A stretch of DNA of 32,848 nt from Oscillospiraceae bacterium (GCA_015068345.1 SVKS01000014.1:1-32848); one strand, 5' to 3'; positions 1 through 9,992 are shown, numbered from the stretch's first letter. Made by a program: numbers and translations. Notes: generated by a model from the sequence alone, not told the origin.

Positions 1-979
1 CCGCGGGAAGGATGGCCCGGAGGGCCACCTGACCGTAAGGGATGCCCATATACTCCGCCATCAGGAAGGCCGCCGCCCCCATGATGGGGGGCATGATCTG
101 CCCGCCGGTGGAGGCAGAAGCTTCGGCGGCGGCGGCAAATTCCGGGGAGTAGCCGGTCTTTTTCATCAGGGGGATGGTGACCGAACCGGAGCCAACCGTG
201 TTGGCAACCGAAGAACCGGATACCATGCCCTCCATGGCGCTGGCCACCACCGCAACCTTGGCGGGACCGCCCGAGAAGCGGCCAACCACCACGTTGGCGG
301 CGTCGATGAAGAAGTCGGCAATGCCGGTGCGTTCCAAAAAGGCACCGAAAATGATGAAGATGACGATGAATTTGGAGCAGGTGTTGATGGGCGCCGAGAA
401 GATGCCCTCCTTGGAATAGAAGAGGGAACGGACAGTGTAATTGAGTCGGCCCATAAAGGTGGGGTTGGAAAGGCCAACCGTCAGGGCGTAGACCACAAAG
501 GCACCTGCCACGATCAGAATGGGAAGACCCACGCTCCGGCGGCAAACCTCCGCCAGGGTGGCAATGGCCACGATGCCGATGAGAATCTGCCAGGTTTCAA
601 ATTTAGCCCCCTGCTTGATGATGTCGAAGGCGAAAACGGTATAATAGAGGTAGCTTGCGGTGGAAAGCACCATCAAGACCACGTCGTACCAAGGAATATG
701 ATTGACCTTTTGCACACCCTTTTTGGCCGGGAAGATCAGGTAACCCAAAAAGACGATGCAGGCCACAAAGCTTGTAAGCCGAATCTCCTCCAGCCAGGTG
801 GCAAAGAGGGTAACGTAGATACAGAAAAGCGAGAAGAGAGCCAGGGTGCATTGCACCAGGATCTTGGGAACGCCTTCCCAGACACGGGTATTCGATTCCC
901 GGTCGTATTTTTTCATGACGTCTTCCACGCTCTGGGGAACGGCGTCAGCGGGGGTGGTTTTTTTCTTGAAGAGAGCCAC
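1..979 (-). CDS. TRAP transporter permease, 4TM/12TM fusion type (N-terminal part; 3' end runs off the window)
   Basis: Minus-strand translation from GTG at 979 reads VALFKKKTTPADAVPQSVEDVMKKYDRESNTRVWEGVPKILVQCTLALFSLFCIYVTLFATWLEEIRLTSFVACIVFLGYLIFPAKKG..., hydrophobic. It lies directly downstream of a TAXI-type binding protein. GGAGG lies upstream of the GTG. Confidence 0.85.
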   Translation of the reverse strand, partial: MALFKKKTTPADAVPQSVEDVMKKYDRESNTRVWEGVPKILVQCTLALFSLFCIYVTLFATWLEEIRLTSFVACIVFLGYLIFPAKKGVQKVNHIPWYDVVLMVLSTASYLYYTVFAFDIIKQGAKFETWQILIGIVAIATLAEVCRRSVGLPILIVAGAFVVYALTVGLSNPTFMGRLNYTVRSLFYSKEGIFSAPINTCSKFIVIFIIFGAFLERTGIADFFIDAANVVVGRFSGGPAKVAVVASAMEGMVSGSSVANTVGSGSVTIPLMKKTGYSPEFAAAAEASASTGGQIMPPIMGAAAFLMAEYMGIPYGQVALRAILPA

Positions 980-1071
980 GGATAAACCTCCTTGATTGGG
1001 ATTTCCAATTCGGCATGAACCGAAAAACGGGAGGACTGTTTGCCACAGTCCTCCCGGATCAGGCGGGGAAA

Positions 1072-2031
1072 TTACTTGGATTCTACGGTAACGCCCTTTT
1101 CAGCGTAGTACTTGGCAGCACCGGCGTGGAAGGGAGCGGTCATACCGGAGGTGGCGTTTTCGATGGAAAGCTCAGCGCCCTTGCCATGCTCGGCCTTGAT
1201 GGCGTCGATGTTGTCGAAGATGGCGGCGGTGAGGTTGTAAACGTCTTCTTCCGAAGCGTCGGCAGAGACGATCATGGTAGCCTTCACGGTGAGGGTCATG
1301 ACGTCAGCATCCTGGCCGGGGTAGGTGCCGGCGGGGATGGCCAGAGCGGTGTAGTAGGGGCAGGAATCCATGCAGGTTTTGGCGATGTCGCCGTCGATGG
1401 GTACCAGATAAGCGTCAGCGCTGGTCATGAGCTGGGTGATGGCGGGGGTGGGGGCGCCGGCTACGATGAAGGCGGCGTCGATTTTGCCGTCGATGAGGGC
1501 TTCGGTGCTGTCAGCGAAGGACTGGTACTGGGCGTCGATGTCCTCTTCGGTCAGACCGGCGGCACCAAGCACGTCAATGGCGTTGAAGTAAACACCCGAA
1601 CCCGGAGCACCGATGGAAACGGCCTTTCCGGCCAGGTCTGCTACCGATTGGATGGCGGGATCCATGGTGATGAGCTGTACGGCTTCGGCGTAGAGACCGC
1701 CAACAACACGGAAGGAATCTACGGCGCCGTCTTCGGCGAAGGAGCTGGTGCCAGCCCAGGCGTAAGCCATAACGTCGGACTGTACGGTGGCCAGCTGATA
1801 GTCGCCGGCGTCGATGCCCTGGATGTTGGCCTTGGAGCCGTCGGTGGAGACCACGGTGGTCTGGATGCCGGCTTCGTTGGTGATGTACTGACCGAGAACG
1901 CCGCCGAAGGCGTAGTAGGTACCGCTGGAACCGCCGGTGCCCATGGTCATGCTGGTGGAGCCGCTGCAGGCGGCGAAGAGCATCATAATGGCCATTGCAA
2001 GGGCCAGGATGCCAAGAACTCTCTTTTTCAT
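1072..2031 (-). CDS. TAXI family TRAP transporter solute-binding lipoprotein
   Basis: 319 aa; lipobox LFAACSGS; TMGTGGSSGTYYAFGGVLGQYI motif typical of the TAXI family; adjacent TRAP permease. Confidence 0.92.
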   Translation of the reverse strand: MKKRVLGILALAMAIMMLFAACSGSTSMTMGTGGSSGTYYAFGGVLGQYITNEAGIQTTVVSTDGSKANIQGIDAGDYQLATVQSDVMAYAWAGTSSFAEDGAVDSFRVVGGLYAEAVQLITMDPAIQSVADLAGKAVSIGAPGSGVYFNAIDVLGAAGLTEEDIDAQYQSFADSTEALIDGKIDAAFIVAGAPTPAITQLMTSADAYLVPIDGDIAKTCMDSCPYYTALAIPAGTYPGQDADVMTLTVKATMIVSADASEEDVYNLTAAIFDNIDAIKAEHGKGAELSIENATSGMTAPFHAGAAKYYAEKGVTVESK

Positions 2032-2093
2032 TGGGGAACCTCCAAAAAATGTTGTGCCAACCCGAAATGGGTGGATTTTAGTTTATGGGCATT

Positions 2094-2122
2094 ATTATAC
2101 ACGGTTTTCAAAAAAATGCAAT
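2094..2122 (-). promoter_or_regulatory. Putative sigma70-type promoter for the TAXI/TRAP operon
   Basis: Minus strand: TTGCAT, about 16 nt, TATAAT. Confidence 0.45.
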
Positions 2123-2303
2123 ACCCAAAATGAAAAATTTTACAAGAAATTTTCGGAGGTCTGCAAAATATGAGGCTACAAACCGGAATAAACCCGCCGG
2201 TATGCAGGATTTTTGGGAGAACATGGCGGGAATCCTGCAAAATTGCATGATTATGCAGAGCAGTATGCAAGCGGAAAGTAGGGAATCATTCTGTGGCACA
2301 CGG

Positions 2304-2935
2304 TACGGCATCATGACCGGGTTTTGCGTGAGGGGAATTTTCGGGCCGGTGGGGCCCGAAAAAATGGTCATATGCGATCGGCTGTCGGAGCAGAGCGATC
2401 ATGTAGGGGCCGTACTAAGGGCCGAAAGGCCCGCATGTCGGCCCGCCCCCATGCCGCCTGCGGCACGGGGATGATTTGTGCAGACTCGTACAAACCCTCT
2501 CAGTCTGCCCGAAGGGCAGACAGCTCTCCCAAAGGGAGAGCCAAGATCTACCCCTCAGTCGGCTTTGCCGACAGCTCCCCTGACTTCATCCGCCAAAGGC
2601 GGATGCGTGGAGCCAAGGGATGGCCGGTGCATGATTGCCCGCAAGGCGATTGACCATGTGGGGGGTGACAATCCCTCCGTCATTTGCTTCGCAAATGCCA
2701 CCTCCCGTGATCGATTCCCTTCGGGAAGCGATCAATACACGAAGGGAGGCTTTGGCGGGTGCGCCGCAGGGGGGTATCGTAGGGACGATTCACGAATCGG
2801 CCCCTATGGTGCGAAAACCCTGTCGTATCACCGTAGGGGACGGGTTTCCCGTCCCGTAAACCGACCATTTGTACAAACCTCCCGGGCCGATGTGGGCATC
2901 GGACCCTACTGACAAGGGAGAGCCAAGATCCGCCC
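2304..2935. repeat. Intergenic palindrome mosaic island 1
   Basis: Contains composite element TACGGCATCATGACC...TTTTCGGGCC-GGTGG-GGCCCGAAAA...GTAGGGGCCG..., TCTGCCC-gaa-GGGCAGA, an 89-bp repeat at 2666-2754, and GTAG hairpins at 2779, 2833 and 2909(-). All recur elsewhere in the window. Confidence 0.9.
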
Positions 2936-3114
2936 TTACGATGGGAATCGTTTTCCTTTATACAAGGGAGGCTTTGGGGGTGTATCTGTTCCGGTTGGGA
3001 GTTTTACACGATAAATGGACGCCTTTTGCCGGGAATTTTTACATGGTGAGGGGCTTTTCTTGGGGATCGAATCGTGGTACAATAATAGGAAAAAAGAGAA
3101 TGAGGAAGTTAAAA

Positions 3115-4476
3115 ATGAAACGATCGGTTGACCTGACCCAGGGCAGCCCCATGCGGCTGATCCTCTTATACACCCTGCCCATCATGCTGGGCAACATTGT
3201 CCAGACCCTTTATAATACCGCCGACACCGCCATCGTGGGACGCTTTGCGGGACTCCAAAAGCTGGCCGCCGTGGGTACCACCGGCAGCTTGTCCTTCTTT
3301 ATCTTCGGCTTCCTCTACGGCCTCACCGGGGGCTTTTCCATTCTGGTGGCTCAGCGCAAGGGTGCAAAGGACGAGGAGGGCCTCAAAAAGGCCGTAGCCC
3401 ATGCCATTGTGCTCACCGCCATCCTGGTGGCCGCCGTCACCGCCATTGCGGTGCCCCTGACCAAGCCTATCCTTTCCATGATCAACACCCCCGCCGACAT
3501 TCTGGACGATGCCACAAGCTACCTGGCCATCATCTTTGCCGGTACCGCCTTCTCCGCCACCTACAACCTGATGGCCTCCATCCTGCGCTCCATCGGCGAC
3601 AGCAAGACCCCCCTTTACTTCCTGATCCTTTCCAGCGTTTTGAATGTGATTCTTGACGTGGTCTTCATCGTGCCCCTGAAAATGGACGTGGCAGGTGCCG
3701 CCCTGGCCACCATCATTTCCCAGGGAATCTCGGGGGTACTCTGCATCTTCTACGCCGCCAAGCGCTTCCCGGAAATTCACCTGAAGCGGCATCACTTCAA
3801 GCTGGAACGCTATTACTTTAACGAAATGTTCCGTCTGGGCCTGCCCATGGCCCTCCAATCCAGCATCACCGCCGCCGGGATGATCATCCTGCAGGCCGCC
3901 CTGAACGGCTTCGGCGCCAACACCATCGCCGGCTACACCGCCGCAGGCAAGGTGGAAAACATCGTCGCCATGCCGGGCTTCGCTCTCTCCACCACCATGG
4001 CCAACTTCGCCGGTCAGAACACCGGTGCCGGCCGTCTCGACCGGGTGCGCAAGGGGGTCAACTGCGGTCTGATCCTGATTCTGATCTGGTCCACCTTCTC
4101 CTCCCTCTTCTGTGTCTTCGCCGGAAGCCCCATCATGAGCTTCTTTGTCACCGGGGATGCGGTGGCGGTGGCCGAATCGCTGGAGGCCGGTCAGATCTTC
4201 CTGAACATTCTGGCCTGGTTCTTCCTGCCCTTCAATGCTCTGTTTGTCTACCGCAGTACCCTCCAGGGCATCGGTAAGTCCATCTACACCCTGGTGGGTG
4301 GCACCATCGAAATGGTCATGCGTGTGGCGGTTTCCTTCCTGCTGCCCGGTCTCATCGGCTTCGCCGGGGTTTGTTTCGCCGGTCCTGCCGCCTGGGTGGG
4401 GGCTGACATCGTGCTGATCATTGCCTATTATTACGAAATGAAGAAGGCAAAGGCACAGTTGGCAATGAACAATTGA
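3115..4476 (+). CDS. MATE family efflux transporter
   Basis: MKRSVDLTQGSPMRLILLYTLPIMLGNIVQTLYNTADTAIVGRFAG...; ATG at 3115 preceded by GAGGAAG. The longer ORF start at 2869 lies in repeat DNA. Confidence 0.92.
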   Translation: MKRSVDLTQGSPMRLILLYTLPIMLGNIVQTLYNTADTAIVGRFAGLQKLAAVGTTGSLSFFIFGFLYGLTGGFSILVAQRKGAKDEEGLKKAVAHAIVLTAILVAAVTAIAVPLTKPILSMINTPADILDDATSYLAIIFAGTAFSATYNLMASILRSIGDSKTPLYFLILSSVLNVILDVVFIVPLKMDVAGAALATIISQGISGVLCIFYAAKRFPEIHLKRHHFKLERYYFNEMFRLGLPMALQSSITAAGMIILQAALNGFGANTIAGYTAAGKVENIVAMPGFALSTTMANFAGQNTGAGRLDRVRKGVNCGLILILIWSTFSSLFCVFAGSPIMSFFVTGDAVAVAESLEAGQIFLNILAWFFLPFNALFVYRSTLQGIGKSIYTLVGGTIEMVMRVAVSFLLPGLIGFAGVCFAGPAAWVGADIVLIIAYYYEMKKAKAQLAMNN

Positions 4477-4487
4477 CAGTTGAAAAA

Positions 4488-4535
4488 TAAAATATTGGTG
4501 CGCACCGCAAAAGCGGCGCGCACCAATATTTTATA
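4488..4535. terminator. Bidirectional terminator between convergent MATE and epimerase genes
   Basis: AAAATATTGGTGCGC ... GCGCACCAATATTTT inverted repeat. Confidence 0.8.
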
Positions 4536-4557
4536 TATTATATTACATTTTACATTG

Positions 4558-5655
4558 TCAACTTTCCATTTCCAATGCGTCTGCGATGCGTTTGGAGGCC
4601 AGACCATCCCCATAGGGGTTGCTGGCCTTGGACATGGCGTCGTAGGCGGCTTTGTCCGAAAGGAGGGTGGAGAACCACTTGTAGATTTCCGTCTCGTCGG
4701 TGCCCACCAGCCGCAGGGTGCCGGCGGCCACCCCTTCGGGGCGCTCGGTGGTGTCCCGCATGACCAGAACCGGCTTGCCCAGGGAGGGGGCTTCCTCCTG
4801 AATGCCGCCGGAATCGGTGAGCACCAGGTAGCTTCGGGCAAGGAAGTTGTGGAAATCCAAAACCTCCAGGGGTTCGATGATGTGGACCCGGGGGGAATCC
4901 CCCAGCTCCTCCTGGGCGGCTTCCCGCACCAGGGGGTTCATGTGGATGGGGTAGATGACCTTCACGTCCTCATGCTCGTCCAGAATCCGGCGGATGGCCC
5001 GGAACATGTGGTGCATGGGTTCCCCCAGATTCTCCCGGCGGTGGGCGGTCAGGATGACCAGCCGGGAGCCTGCGGCCCATTCCAGTTCGGGATGGGTGTA
5101 ATCCTCCCGGACGGTGGTTTTGAGGGCGTCGATGGCGGTGTTGCCGGTGACCAGGATGCTTGCCGGGTCGCGGCCTTCCCGCAGAAGGTTTTCCTTTGCC
5201 ATTTCGGTGGGGGCAAAGTTGTATTTGGCCAGAATGCTCACCGCCTGCCGGTTGAATTCCTCCGGGTAGGGGCTTTGCAGGTTCCAGGTGCGAAGCCCCG
5301 CCTCCACATGGCCCACCGAGATCTGCTTATAAAAGCAGGCCAGGGCGGTGGCGAAGGTGGTGGAGGTATCCCCGTGGACCAGCACCACGTCGGGGCTGGT
5401 TTCGGTGAGCACCGGTTCGATTTTTTGCAGGATGGCGGTGGTGATGTCGGTGAGGGTTTGCTTGGCCTTCATAATATCCAGGTCGTAGTCGGGGGTGACA
5501 CCGAAGGCGGTGAGCACCTGCCGCAGCATTTCCCGATGCTGACCGGTGACGCAAACCAGGGTGCGAAGCCCCGGACGGGATTTCAATTCGTTGACCAGGG
5601 GGCACATTTTGATGGCCTCCGGACGGGTGCCGAAGACCAGCATGACGGTTTTCAT
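4558..5655 (-). CDS. wecB: UDP-N-acetylglucosamine 2-epimerase (non-hydrolysing)
   Basis: MKTVMLVFGTRPEAIKMCPLVNELKSR..., VHGDTSTTFATALACFYKQISVGHVEAGLRT, TDSGGIQEEAPSLGKPVLVMRDTTERPEG. Confidence 0.95.
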   Translation of the reverse strand: MKTVMLVFGTRPEAIKMCPLVNELKSRPGLRTLVCVTGQHREMLRQVLTAFGVTPDYDLDIMKAKQTLTDITTAILQKIEPVLTETSPDVVLVHGDTSTTFATALACFYKQISVGHVEAGLRTWNLQSPYPEEFNRQAVSILAKYNFAPTEMAKENLLREGRDPASILVTGNTAIDALKTTVREDYTHPELEWAAGSRLVILTAHRRENLGEPMHHMFRAIRRILDEHEDVKVIYPIHMNPLVREAAQEELGDSPRVHIIEPLEVLDFHNFLARSYLVLTDSGGIQEEAPSLGKPVLVMRDTTERPEGVAAGTLRLVGTDETEIYKWFSTLLSDKAAYDAMSKASNPYGDGLASKRIADALEMES

Positions 5656-5684
5656 AACGGAACCTCCATGATGTGATTGGGGGT

Positions 5685-5713
5685 ATTATATCACAAGAAT
5701 GGACAATTGACAA
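5685..5713 (-). promoter_or_regulatory. Promoter of the epimerase gene; -35 lies in a TTGACAATGG-type repeat
   Basis: Minus strand TTGTCA (5713-5708), 17 nt, TATAAT (5690-5685). Confidence 0.65.
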
Positions 5714-5768
5714 CCGATGCTTCGCAATCGACAATGAATAATTGACAATGGACAATGGAAAATGGGCA
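5697..5768. repeat. Degenerate tandem repeat of the ATTGACAATGGACAAT type
   Basis: agaatggacaattgacaaccgatgcttcgcaatcgacaatgaataattgacaatggacaatggaaaatgggcaattttgg. Confidence 0.8.
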
Positions 5769-5820
5769 ATTTTGGTGCGCACCGCGAAAAAGGCGCGTAT
5801 TTTTTGTGTGTGGGGATGGA

Positions 5821-6065
5821 TTTGCAAAATCGTACAAACCCTCTCAGTCTGCCCGAAGGGCAGACAGCATTTGTCCTCTGCGGGGACGCCCCCTGACATT
5901 GCTTACGCAATGCCATCCCCCAAAGGGAGAGCCAAGGGAAATCCGGTTGCGCATCGTAGGGGCCGGGTCTACCGGCCCGAAAACTCGCCGCAGGTGCGGC
6001 GGACAGTCGAGGACGCCTGTCCCTACGACTCCCCCCGGGTCTTCGACCCACCCCCCTCGGGGAGG
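5821..6065. repeat. Intergenic palindrome mosaic island 2
   Basis: TGCAAAATCGTACAAACCCTCTCAGTCTGCCCGAAGGGCAGACAG..., CATTGCttacGCAATG, GTAG hairpin GTAG-GGGCCGG-GTCTA-CCGGCCC at 5956-5978, minus GTAG at 6023-6026. Confidence 0.85.
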
Positions 6066-6172
6066 GGGGCTTTGCGGAACCTCTGCATACTCCGTAACTT
6101 TCCACTTTCCATTTTCAACTTTCAACTTGACTCCGTCCCGGGACGGGGGTTGTGTATCTTGTATATTTTTTG

Positions 6173-6201
6173 TTGTCAAGCGGGAAAGAACATGGTATAA
6201 T
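6173..6201 (+). promoter_or_regulatory. Sigma70-type promoter of the sugar isomerase operon
   Basis: TTGTCA (6173-6178), 17 nt, TATAAT (6196-6201). Confidence 0.75.
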
Positions 6202-6245
6202 GGCACCATGAGACAAAAATCAATTCCAATAAGGAGGAAACAAAT

Positions 6246-7649
6246 ATGGAAAAGCAAACCTTTGCATTGTTTTTTGGCAACCGGGGCTTCATGCCCGCCG
6301 AGCTCATCGAGGGTGCCCGGGAGGATATGGTCAAGGCGGTCACCGATGCCGGCTATGATTACCTGATTATGGACAAGGACGCCACCCGCTACGGTGCGGT
6401 GGAAACCCGGGACGAGGGCCGTATCTACGCCGAATGGCTGAAATCCCACAAGGGGGAATACGACGGGGTCATCCTGTGCATGCCCATCTTCGTGGATGAA
6501 AACGGTGCCATCGCCGCCCTGCAGGATGCGGGAGTACCCATCCTGATGCAGGCCTACCCCGACACCATCGGTAAAATGGACTTCCGCTACCGCCGGGATG
6601 CTTTCTGCGGCAAGTTCTCGGTGACCGACGTGTTCACCCAGTACAAGGTGCCCTTCACCGTACTGCCCCCCCACGTGGTGGATCCCCTGACCCCCGCCTT
6701 CCGGGAAAATCTGGATGAATTCGCCGCCATCTGCCGGGTGGTCAAGGGCATGAAGCGCTTCACCATCGGCTGCATCGGCGCCCGTACCACCGCCTTCAAA
6801 ACGGTGCGTTTCGACGAAATTACCATGCAGCGCTATGGTATCAACGTGGAATCCTTCGACCTTTCGGAGCTCTTTGAGTTTGTCAGAGCCAAGGCCGACG
6901 ACGATGCCGCCGTCCTGGCCAAAAAGGCCAAGCTGGAAGCCTACACCGACTTCTCCGGCGTTCCCGAGGACAAGAAGATCATGCTTGCCAAGATCAGCGT
7001 GGTCATCGACGAATACATCGAAACCTATCACCTGGATGCCATCGCCCTTCGCTGCTGGAACGAAATGGAAACCTACCTCAGAGTCTGCCCCTGCGTGCTG
7101 CTTTCCGAACTCAATGACCGGGGTATCGTGGCCTCCTGCGAAATCGACATGTGCTCCGCCATCACCATGCGGGCCCTGTCCCTGGCTTCCGGCGCCCCCG
7201 CCGCCTGTCTCGACTGGAACAACAACTACGGGGACGACCCCAACAAGGTCATCCTCTTCCACTGCGGCTCCACCGCCCAGGGCCTCATGGCCGAAACCGG
7301 CAAGGTCACCAGCCACAAGATGTTTGACAAGGGTGACCCGGGAAGCGGCTGGGGCACCAACGAGGGCCGTATCGGCGCCTTCCCCATGACCTACTCCAAC
7401 TGCATGACCCTGGACGGCAAGATCATCATCTACGCCTCCGAAGGGGAAATGACCGCCGACGAAATCGAAGAGGGCTTCTTCGGCTGCGGCGGTGTTGCCG
7501 AGATCGATAACCTCCAGAAAAAGCTGATCAAGCTGGCCCGGGGCGGCTTCAAGCACCACACCACCATCACCAAGGGCAAGTGGAAGTCGGTTCTGGAAGA
7601 AGCCTTCGTGACCTATCTGGGCTACGAACTGGTGAATATTGATGAATAA
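6246..7649 (+). CDS. L-fucose/L-arabinose isomerase family protein
   Basis: 467 aa; FFGNRGFMPAELIEGAREDM..., LPPHVVDPLTPAFRENLDEFA, HCGSTAQGLMAE; AAGGAGG RBS; followed by an FGGY kinase and an aldolase. Confidence 0.82.
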   Translation: MEKQTFALFFGNRGFMPAELIEGAREDMVKAVTDAGYDYLIMDKDATRYGAVETRDEGRIYAEWLKSHKGEYDGVILCMPIFVDENGAIAALQDAGVPILMQAYPDTIGKMDFRYRRDAFCGKFSVTDVFTQYKVPFTVLPPHVVDPLTPAFRENLDEFAAICRVVKGMKRFTIGCIGARTTAFKTVRFDEITMQRYGINVESFDLSELFEFVRAKADDDAAVLAKKAKLEAYTDFSGVPEDKKIMLAKISVVIDEYIETYHLDAIALRCWNEMETYLRVCPCVLLSELNDRGIVASCEIDMCSAITMRALSLASGAPAACLDWNNNYGDDPNKVILFHCGSTAQGLMAETGKVTSHKMFDKGDPGSGWGTNEGRIGAFPMTYSNCMTLDGKIIIYASEGEMTADEIEEGFFGCGGVAEIDNLQKKLIKLARGGFKHHTTITKGKWKSVLEEAFVTYLGYELVNIDE

Positions 7650-9147
7650 TATGAAACCTTATGCCATCGGCGGCCTGGACGTGGGAACCACCGGGGCGAA
7701 GATCGCCCTCTTCTCCGTCGAAGGCAAATCCCTTGCAACCTATTACAAAGAATACGACGTGAGCCGCACCGCCGGCCACCACGAGATCGATTTCGGCCTG
7801 GTGCGGGATGGGGTACTGGCCCTTCTGAAGGAAGCGGCCGCCGTCTATGAGATCGGGGCCATCGGGGTCACAAGCTTTGGGGAAAGCTTCGTCATGCTGG
7901 ACGAAAAGGACAACATCCTGGCTCCCGCCATGGTCTACACCGACACCCGGGGGGTGGAGGAGATCGAGGTGCTTGCCAACAAGGTGGATTTCGACCGCAT
8001 GATTGAAATCACCGGTGTGGCTCCCCACGAAATGTTTTCCATCGGCAAGATCCTGTGGTTCAAAAACAACCGGCCCGAGCTCTTCCAAAAGGCAAAAAAA
8101 ATCCTTTTGGGCCAGGATTTCATTGTTTATACCCTGACCGGGGTGCGGCAAATCGACTATTCCCTGGCGGCCCGGACGGGTGCCTTTGACATTGAAAAGA
8201 AGGTTTGGTCCCAGGAAGTCTTCCATGCGGCAGAGGTGGATCCCGACCTGCTTTCCACCCCGGTTCCCACCGGAAGTGTGGCGGGGGGGCTGCGTCCCGA
8301 AATCCGGGAAGCCCTGGGAATCGACTACGACATCACGGTGGTTTCCGCCGCCCACGACCAGCTGGCGGGTATGATCGGTTCGGGTGTTTTCTCCGCCGAA
8401 GAAGCCATGGACGGCACCGGTACGGTGGAATGCATCCCGGTGATCCTTTCGGAAAAGCCCTCCCCGGAGGATGCCGACTTTTACGATGCGGGCTACGCCC
8501 TGGTGCCCTACCTGGATCTGGGGTACGCCTGCTACGCCTTCTCCTTCACCGGAGGGGCCATGCTGAAGTGGTTCCGGGACAATTTTGCCGGGGCTGAAGC
8601 CGCCGAAGCCGGGGAAAAGGGCGTGAATGTTTATACACTCCTGGACAGCCGGGTGAAGGATGAACCCACCGGGATCCTGGCCCTGCCCCACTTTGCCGGG
8701 GCGGCCACCCCCTACATGAATATGGACGCCAAGGCCGCCATGGTGGGGCTGACCCTGGAGCACAACCAATACGACCTCTACAAGGCTTTGATGGAGGCCA
8801 CCAGCTACGAAATGCGGCTGAATTTTGAACGCATGAAGGACTATATGCCAGAGATCAAGGCTCTGCGGGCCACCGGCGGCGGGGCAAACTCCGACGTATG
8901 GCTCCAGATCAAGGCCGATATTCTGGGCCGGGACGTGATCGCCCTGAAAACCGCCGAGGTGGGTGCCGCAGGAAGTGCCGCCCTGGCCGGGGTCGCCATC
9001 GGTCTGTGGCCCGATCTGCCCTCGGCTGTAGCCCCCATGGGAGAGGTCCGGGGGGTCTTCCATCCCAACCAGGAAAACGCCCACTACTACAACCGCCTCT
9101 ATTCCAGATACGCATTGCTCTATGATGCGGTTTCGGAAATCATCTGA
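7642..9147 (+). CDS. FGGY-family carbohydrate kinase (xylulokinase-like)
   Basis: IGGLDVGTTGAKIALFSVEGK..., AAHDQLAGMIGSG, ATGGGANSDVWLQIKADILGRDV; overlaps the isomerase stop codon. Confidence 0.9.
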   Translation: MNNMKPYAIGGLDVGTTGAKIALFSVEGKSLATYYKEYDVSRTAGHHEIDFGLVRDGVLALLKEAAAVYEIGAIGVTSFGESFVMLDEKDNILAPAMVYTDTRGVEEIEVLANKVDFDRMIEITGVAPHEMFSIGKILWFKNNRPELFQKAKKILLGQDFIVYTLTGVRQIDYSLAARTGAFDIEKKVWSQEVFHAAEVDPDLLSTPVPTGSVAGGLRPEIREALGIDYDITVVSAAHDQLAGMIGSGVFSAEEAMDGTGTVECIPVILSEKPSPEDADFYDAGYALVPYLDLGYACYAFSFTGGAMLKWFRDNFAGAEAAEAGEKGVNVYTLLDSRVKDEPTGILALPHFAGAATPYMNMDAKAAMVGLTLEHNQYDLYKALMEATSYEMRLNFERMKDYMPEIKALRATGGGANSDVWLQIKADILGRDVIALKTAEVGAAGSAALAGVAIGLWPDLPSAVAPMGEVRGVFHPNQENAHYYNRLYSRYALLYDAVSEII

Positions 9148-9161
9148 TAAGGAGAAAAACC

Positions 9162-9992
9162 ATGCTTGTTACCCTGAAGGAAATTCTGAAAATTGCCGAA
9201 GAAAAGAAAATTGCCCTGGGTGCCTTCAACACCCCCTCCATGCCCTATGCCCGGGCCATCATCGCCGCCGCGGAAGCCCTGAATCAGCCGGTGATCATCA
9301 TGCACGCCCAGGTTCACGAGGAAATGGGCCTTTGCACCATGGAGGAGGTTGCCCCCATGATGCTGTGGTATGCCGAGCATGCCAAGGTGCCGGTTTGCGT
9401 GCATCTCGACCACGGAACCGACCTGGATTACGTGAAGCGGGGTCTGGAGCTGGGCTTCACCGGCGTCATGTACGACGGTTCTGCCCTGAGCTATGAGGAA
9501 AACGCCAAAAATTCCGCCATCGCCGTGGAAATGGCCCGGAAGACCGGAGCTTCGGTGGAGGCCGAGGTGGGCAGCATGGGTTCCCGGGAGGGAGGCGTCC
9601 AGGAGGACGAATCCATCTACACCGATCCCGATACCGCCGCAAAGTTCGTGGCCGAAACCGGCATCGACGCCCTGGCCTGTGCCTTTGGCACGGTCCACGG
9701 CTTCTACGCAAAGGAACCCAAGCTGGACTTCCCCCGGCTTTCCAAAATCGACTCCCTGGTGGAGGTCCCCCTGGTTATGCACGGGGGATCGGGCGTCAGC
9801 CATGCCGACTACCGGGAGGTCATTGCCCGGGGTGTCCGGAAGATCAACTACTACACCTACATGTCCCGTGCCGGGGCGGATGCCCTGAATGGCCAGACCT
9901 TCAAGCAGTTCCACGACGCCTACGTTGCCGCCGAAAAGGCCATGCAGCGTGATGTGGAAGCGGCCATTCGGGTGTTTGCCAACCTGGGATGA
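9162..9992 (+). CDS. Class II fructose-bisphosphate/ketose-bisphosphate aldolase
   Basis: MLVTLKEILKIAEEKKIALGAFNTPSMPYARAIIAAAEALNQPVIIM..., VHLDHGTDLDYVKRGLELGFTGVMYDGS, VMHGGSGVSHADYREVIARGVRKINYYT. Confidence 0.93.
   Translation: MLVTLKEILKIAEEKKIALGAFNTPSMPYARAIIAAAEALNQPVIIMHAQVHEEMGLCTMEEVAPMMLWYAEHAKVPVCVHLDHGTDLDYVKRGLELGFTGVMYDGSALSYEENAKNSAIAVEMARKTGASVEAEVGSMGSREGGVQEDESIYTDPDTAAKFVAETGIDALACAFGTVHGFYAKEPKLDFPRLSKIDSLVEVPLVMHGGSGVSHADYREVIARGVRKINYYTYMSRAGADALNGQTFKQFHDAYVAAEKAMQRDVEAAIRVFANLG

Noticed and set aside
1015-2133. 372-aa plus-strand ORF, and other long antisense ORFs (4480-5676, 5844-7559, 7567-9084, 13125-14183, 28850-30883)
   Set aside because: Antisense to well-supported genes; no recognisable domains.
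2338-2362. H2 hairpin (TTTTCGGGCC/GGCCCGAAAA) as a plain rho-independent terminator
   Set aside because: It recurs inside a fixed composite unit in both gene contexts and is not consistently placed right after a gene; it may terminate incidentally.
2324-2912. ORFs with YKPSQSARRADSSPKGRAK-like peptides (also at 5755, 10127, 12097, 26736, 28130)
   Set aside because: Translations of the palindromic mosaic repeats; the same peptides recur in several islands and frames without start-site signals.
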